This document shows positions 59,172 to 64,000 of a DNA stretch of 64,000 bases, one piece after another. This DNA is from Siphonodentalium dalli (Eukaryota > Mollusca > Scaphopoda > Gadilida > Siphonodentaliidae): positions 51,370,911-51,434,910 of the forward strand of contig CP136066.1 of assembly GCA_032622095.1 (NCBI GenBank), in the 5' to 3' direction. The position numbers were made by a program, and so were the translations under genes. Below the pieces are notes generated by a model. The model saw nothing but the letters and a program-made list of their open reading frames with translations, did no database searches and was not told the origin of the DNA. Numbering within the stretch: the first letter of the stretch is position 1; each line of letters begins with the position of its first letter.

Positions 59172-59812
59172 TATGGTCGATTTCTTTGAAATTTAAGCGA
59201 TGTTAGTAGAATGCCACATTCCCCAGTTTGGCATAGCACCTGAGTACTAACATATAAATTTCATGCACCCGAAGGAGTGGATAATATGTTTTTAAATGCT
59301 ATCATAACTGCACCCAACGAAACTTATGCGACGACATCTACAGTCCCATACCAATACATCTCAGTGTCATACATGTACCCTTTTATGACTTTAATGGTGT
59401 CAAATCGGACAGGGAATAATTATGGGCTCCTTATCGCATGTGGCCTTATTGACAAATAGTACCCGCCATATCAAATCCAGTCGTAAGTCGGGATTTTTTC
59501 ACCCTGTGCCAATGCATTATTTTATATATGCGAGTCGACCATAGGTCGCCTCGCATATATAAGAGAATGCATTGGCCTAAAATTGTTTTTACAATTTTAA
59601 TAATTTTTTCTTGTATTCTTTAACAATTTTATAATTTCACCCATACAGAGCCCCAGACAAACATGAGCAGACGACACTCTTCTATATGCTTCTATATATG
59701 TGTGGGGCTCCCTGCAGGGTAATTTGATGTTTTTTATTTTATGTCTTAAAAATTGTAAGAAACATTTATTTAAAACAAAATGATAAAAAATTGTTAGGCC
59801 AATGCTGGGCTC
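59172..59812. repeat. Second copy of duplicated host flank with MITE family B fragment
   Basis: Repeats 49124-49699 with very few differences and then continues past it (CTTAAAAATTGTAAGAAACA) to more MITE sequence, ending near GGCCAATGCTGGGC. The single cassette is at about 59507-59575. Confidence 0.8.
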
Positions 59813-59844
59813 CTTATCGCATGTGGCCATATTGGCGTCACCTA

Positions 59845-60029
59845 CAGTAATGTCCTAAATAATCGACTCCTTAACCACAGCAGAATTATGGGTAACTTTT
59901 CAGGATTTAGTCGGAAATATGGCTTGTTGCCATTCACCGGAAAACTCCCACTAAATCCGACTATATCTTGAAAAATTAACCATAATTTTGCTGTGGTTAA
60001 GGAGTCGATTATTTAGGGCATTAGTGTCA
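59845..60029. mobile_element. Short foldback MITE upstream of NIT-GC2
   Basis: CAGTAATGTCCTAAATAATC and GACTCCTTAACCACAGCAGA are mirrored by TCTGCTGTGG-like and GGAGTCGATTATTTAGGGCA sequence. A shorter relative is at 19310-19440. It lies 280 bp before the predicted TATA box. Confidence 0.7.
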
Positions 60030-60308
60030 CTATCAAACTTCGTGTGAGGGTTTGCGTACGTTCGAACGCACTGGTGTTGGGTACATAACACGAACATCAG
60101 CTGTGTGTTGTTAAATCGATTGGACATCTTAATGAGTAGCTTAATTAATCTTCGAAATGCACTTAGACATGCTGATGGACGCGGCGTTCTTGGAATATCT
60201 GTCGTGATGCATATGCAGATCGCCGTCATCGTAATGATTACGTCACTCCACATAAAGACATAACAATTAGTGATCTCGTGAGCAGAACGTACCCCGCTGT
60301 CCCCCCAC

Positions 60309-60314
60309 TATATA
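60309..60314 (+). promoter_or_regulatory. Candidate TATA box of NIT-GC2
   Basis: TATATA sits in CCCCCCACTATATACCCGCG about 30 bp before a short exon-like stretch that ends in a consensus splice donor. The arrangement fits a core promoter. It is a prediction only. Confidence 0.45.
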
Positions 60315-60339
60315 CCCGCGGTTATCAATATTTACAGAG

Positions 60340-60433
60340 AAGATAAAAGCATCCAGCGACAACGCAAAAGAAGGAAAAAACTTACGATTGCACTCAACAT
60401 TACTTCTTCCTTGGAAACCTGTCTTTCCTCAAG
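60340..60433 (+). other. Candidate noncoding first exon of NIT-GC2
   Basis: A stretch with no long open frame ends in CCTCAAG|GTGAGT at 60433/60434, a near-ideal donor. The matching acceptor TTTCCCAG is at 61599-61606, just before the coding exon. The intron would be about 1.17 kb and contains the MITE at 61081-61534. The start is set from the TATA-like sequence. Confidence 0.45.
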
Positions 60434-60510
60434 GTGAGTCCAATGTTTCTTCCAATATAAATTAAATCAAATGATGACCGAATATATTCGACATATTTCA
60501 TGCACTTGTG

Positions 60511-60630
60511 TGCTCTATGAATGATGCAAACAACATGGTAATTATAATGAAAATGAATTTATGACTCCAACCATAAATTCATTTTCATTATAATTTCCAT
60601 GTTATTTGCATCGTTCATAGAGCGCACGAT
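60511..60630. repeat. Long hairpin in NIT-GC2 5' UTR intron
   Basis: CTCTATGAATGATGCAAACA and TAATGAAAATGAATTTATG are mirrored by CATAAATTCATTTTCATTA and TTTGCATCGTTCATAGAG around a loop of about 10 bp. Confidence 0.75.
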
Positions 60631-61080
60631 TGTATTTTACAGTAATCCATGACTCAAATTAATTCATGTGTTGCATATATTCTGCTTAGTATAAAAGGAG
60701 ATGGTCCCATAAATGGTCGGATTTAGTGTACAGTACCCAATTAAAATTTGTACAATTGCAAATGCACAATTACCCCAACTTTGAACAGATTGAGGGTAAG
60801 CTGAATTGATTGCTTCCGTCCGTTTTCCCGTCCGTTCACTCTCCCGAGTATGTATACTTGTGGAGATGAATTTAACGATTTTTTTTAATTTCGGAATATA
60901 TCCATTATTTAGTCAATACAAACATTTAAAAAGGAAGAACTATTTCTCATATAACTATATATAGTAGTGGCTAGTTGGTTCCTGTTAACCCCTTTCGTAT
61001 TAGATTATATTGATAAGCTATAGTCTGATATTCAATCGAGCATGGCAAGTGTTATTTACATGTAGATTGTATACCATTAT

Positions 61081-61534
61081 ATATGTGACCCGCCATATCA
61101 AATCCAGTCGTAAGTCGGGATTGTTTTACCCTGTGCCAATGCATTCTCTTATATATGCGAGTCGACCATAGGTCGCCTCGCATATATAAGAGAATGCATT
61201 GGCCTAACAATGTTTTATCATTTTTTTAAATAAATGTTTCTTACATTTTTTAGGACATAAAATAAAAAACATCCATTACCCTGCAGGGAGCCCCACACAT
61301 ATATAGACGCATATAGAATAGTGTCGTCTGCTCATGTTTGTCTGGGGCTCTGTATGGGTCAAATTATAAAATTGTTAAAGAATACAAGAACAAATTATTA
61401 AAATTGTTAGGCCAATGCATTCTCTTATATATGCGAGGCGACCTATGGTCGACTCGCATATATAAGAGAATGCATTGGCACAGGGTAAAAAAAATCCCGA
61501 CTTACGACTGGATTTGATATGGCGGGTCACATAT
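61081..61534. mobile_element. MITE family B copy, complete, in NIT-GC2 5' UTR intron
   Basis: 454 bp with termini ATATGTGACCCGCCATATCA and TGATATGGCGGGTCACATAT-type ends of about 40 bp. Two cassettes (about 61134-61202 and 61413-61480) in opposite orientation. Its right end is 72 bp before the first coding exon. Confidence 0.88.
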
Positions 61535-61606
61535 AACTAAGCCCGATTAGATGTTGTTTTATATATAATCCTTGTAGTATAACATAGAGCGTATTTTGTT
61601 TCCCAG

Positions 61607-61630
61607 GTGGTAATCTGGTGATATTACATA
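61607..61630 (+). other. 5' UTR part of first coding exon, NIT-GC2
   Basis: This follows the acceptor TTTCCCAG and resembles the equivalent 21 nt of NIT-GC1, supporting an ancestral UTR intron in both genes. Confidence 0.6.
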
Positions 61631-62698
61631 ATGTCTAGTGTGATACCGCTCAACAAAGGTGAAATGAACGACGATGGGATGCGAAGGAAATCAGCCGCGT
61701 CACAGAGACGGAAGAGCATGTCTGTAGTACTTCGTGAAAACGATTTCAGACGAAAAACGGTGGAAGAGATTGATTACGATCACGACGAAGCTTTTGCACA
61801 GACCACCAGGTGGACAACTATTCGATTGCTTCTCGTAGTGATTATTCCCATAACAGTAGTGATATGTTTATTCGTTGTCCTATTGGTAGGTGCCATCACA
61901 GAATCTGAATTCGTTGCCTACACTATTTCTAACCTTCGGACAAGAGAAATCTATTATGGATTAGTGTCTGCCCTTCAAAAAGAAAGGGGGAGCTCCATTA
62001 TGATGATTGACATGCGTGCTGACCAATCAACAACTGGAGTGAAGTACACCTCTGCTCTTTCGATGTCCGACAAATATTTCAGCTCTCTTCCAGACGGCAT
62101 GCTTTTCGTAATAAATGATGTAGTGCACACGGTTGGTAAACTGTGGGATGTTGTGATTCAATTCAGACGAAATGTGTTTGGTGCACCGTCTCTGATAAAT
62201 AGTTTGAAGGAATACACCGACGTCCTCGTGGCAATCATTAACACCATGGAAATGTATCCGGTTCAATCTTATGACGGGTGTTTGGATAACAAGATGCCAT
62301 CACAAATAGCGCTGACCCTGGCATCTGACACGATGGCGATGCAACGCGATTACGGTGCGTATTTCTTCCTGAGATGTAACTTGACTACGGAAGAACATCG
62401 GCAGTTCCTGCTTTTGTTGGGTGAGGAAGAGGCATTGCTCGAGTTGGCGTCTTTGTTCGATGACGATGCGCGCGAATCGCTAGACAAAATAATGAATTCT
62501 CTCCCTTTCCCTGGTGGTCCGATGATCGAAACTCTCTTCCATGATCCGACATTCTTAGCACAGTGTGGCGCCATGACCAACGAACAGCGAATTACACAGA
62601 GTGACATTTGGTTCTCTAATATGACTAATCATATATCCGCTTTGACGAATATCACCACAGGTCAATCAGGATCTATGCTTCGCAGTTTCGATTCGAAG
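61631..62698 (+). CDS. NIT-GC2 exon 1: cytosolic tail, TM1 and NIT sensor domain (gene continues past window)
   Basis: This exon has 356 codons, exactly the length of NIT-GC1 exon 1, and ends at the same point and phase (TCGAAG|GTTCGT). The basic N-terminus has RRKS motifs, TM1 is about residues 65-88, and the NIT signature [12 protein letters not shown] is at the same position as in NIT-GC1. Shared blocks are [36 protein letters not shown] and WFSNMTN. It is a tandem paralogue of the upstream cyclase. TM2 and the enzyme domain should lie beyond 64000, so whether it has the normal catalytic Asn cannot be seen. Without those exons the cyclase assignment rests on the paralogy. Confidence 0.88.
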
Positions 62699-64000
62699 GT
62701 TCGTATATGTGTATTTGAGATTTAACTTTGACAAAGTGCACAGGGCACTTAACGACTACAATATGGACAGGGAAACGTTCCATGATACAAGGTAGATATT
62801 TATAGGGGTTTGTTTTTAATTTGTGTGGGACCACAACCCCGGGAATGCAAGTAGTTTTCCTATCCGACTTCGGACACCCACCCATCCAACACAAGTTTTT
62901 CGAAGGGAAATAGGGGGCCCATCCTCAAAGTTCGATTAAAATGAGAAACATAATATAACAAGAAATTCTTCAAATACAAGTAAATATTCATCAAATATAA
63001 ATATTAAAACTATTCAATTAACCATAACAATGTAAAACATAATGAGGTACCATACTTGACCACCTTGGTCTTCATATATAACAGAACACGATTGTTTAAT
63101 GTTGATATTATCGTTATCCGGGATTTTAGGATGGGGCGATTACATATCTACAATATTTGATTGCAATATAAATACTTTCCAATTTCATGATTACATATAA
63201 AATACGAATATTGTTTTTCCAGTTGATGTATTTGATTACAAGTACAATACTTTTCTGAATATAAGCAAATACTTTTTGGTTACATCCGATTACTTTGAGA
63301 TCAATTAATGCAGACATACATATTATTCTTTGAGACGTAGTGTGTTTGGTATTAAAAAAGAGCACAACATATAGTAAAAAATCTAAATTTAACTAACATA
63401 CATTATGGGCCAGTTTGATAAACAATTATGCAATTTCTATATATTATGTGTTTGATTAAAGTTGTAAATCTTCAACAAAATAAGGGTATGACATTTCTAG
63501 TATAAGTTGGTTGGATATAAAGCAACGGCATACTCATAGTATCCTGACACATTAAACAACCTCAATATGTGTTGATGATGTAACTCAGACACGATTTTTA
63601 GAAACCTGTTTAATTAAAGTATCTGCCCTGTTCTCTTTCGTCTGTGTCAACTGACTTGATTTTAGTTCTATCTAATCGCACTTCACCTGCTTTGTTTCCA
63701 CGCCATATATATAAATGCACAGGCTTGTTCGCTGATAATGGAGATAAATACTGAGAAATGGCCTATGTAAAGTTTTTCACACAAACTCATAGCCCAACAA
63801 TGCTCTATCATAATGCCCAATTAGCTTAATATATGTCTTGTTTGATCAGTGAATGTGGTCTGAAGCCAACAAATCTCTGCAGTTGATGACCAGATGCTAA
63901 GGCACATATGAGACTAAATTATTGGAGTATCATGTATCTACATTGATACGATTATACTGTTTTAAAGATGGCAAGATGTTATACTAATACCAATTGTATC
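62699..64000 (+). other. NIT-GC2 intron 1 (partial)
   Basis: AT-rich sequence with no recognised element or coding exon as far as the window end. Confidence 0.5.

Overview
This is eukaryotic nuclear DNA from an AT-rich, repeat-loaded invertebrate genome. The clues are split genes with GT-AG introns, tRNA-derived SINEs, CR1/L2-type LINE remnants, a Gypsy-type LTR retrotransposon and many foldback/MITE elements. A marine lophotrochozoan, perhaps a mollusc, is my best guess: membrane guanylate cyclases with a NIT (nitrate/nitrite-sensing) domain are known from such animals, and the SINE tail ending in AATAAACCCC(AATC)n looks molluscan. The species cannot be fixed from sequence alone.

Layout. 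1-8.1 kb is repeat-rich sequence: a palindrome-bearing MITE, a foldback element with 16-bp repeat arms, a 1-kb inverted repeat and smaller MITEs. 8.1-8.8 kb is a 57-bp minisatellite. 8.9-33.5 kb is a complete receptor guanylate cyclase gene, here called NIT-GC1. Its six coding exons join in frame to 652 codons: cytosolic N-terminus, TM1, NIT domain, TM2, HAMP-like linker/coiled coil, class III cyclase domain. Its introns of 2.8-6.4 kb are full of MITEs, LINE fragments and minisatellites. 33.5-48 kb has its probable 3' UTR, LINE and SINE pieces, minisatellites and dispersed repeats. 48.6-59.8 kb holds a disabled Gypsy-type element on the minus strand (gag, protease, RT, RNase H, integrase) bounded by near-identical direct repeats of about 1.1 kb. 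These repeats carry not just an LTR but also host flank and a MITE. 60.3-64 kb is the start of a second paralogue, NIT-GC2: TATA box, noncoding exon, and a first coding exon of exactly the same length (356 codons) as in NIT-GC1. The rest lies beyond the window.

Function. The two paralogues form a tandem pair on the plus strand. By family they should be membrane receptors that couple an extracellular NIT sensor to cGMP synthesis. NIT-GC1 keeps both metal-binding Asp and both guanine-specifying residues but has Leu where class III cyclases have the transition-state Asn. That pattern recalls the alpha subunit of soluble guanylate cyclase and raises the possibility that NIT-GC1 works as half of a heterodimer.

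Most unusual structure. A near-perfect palindrome of about 69 bp is shared by MITE families that have different terminal inverted repeats. Exon 5 of NIT-GC1 is preceded by three tandem decoy copies of its own 3' splice site.
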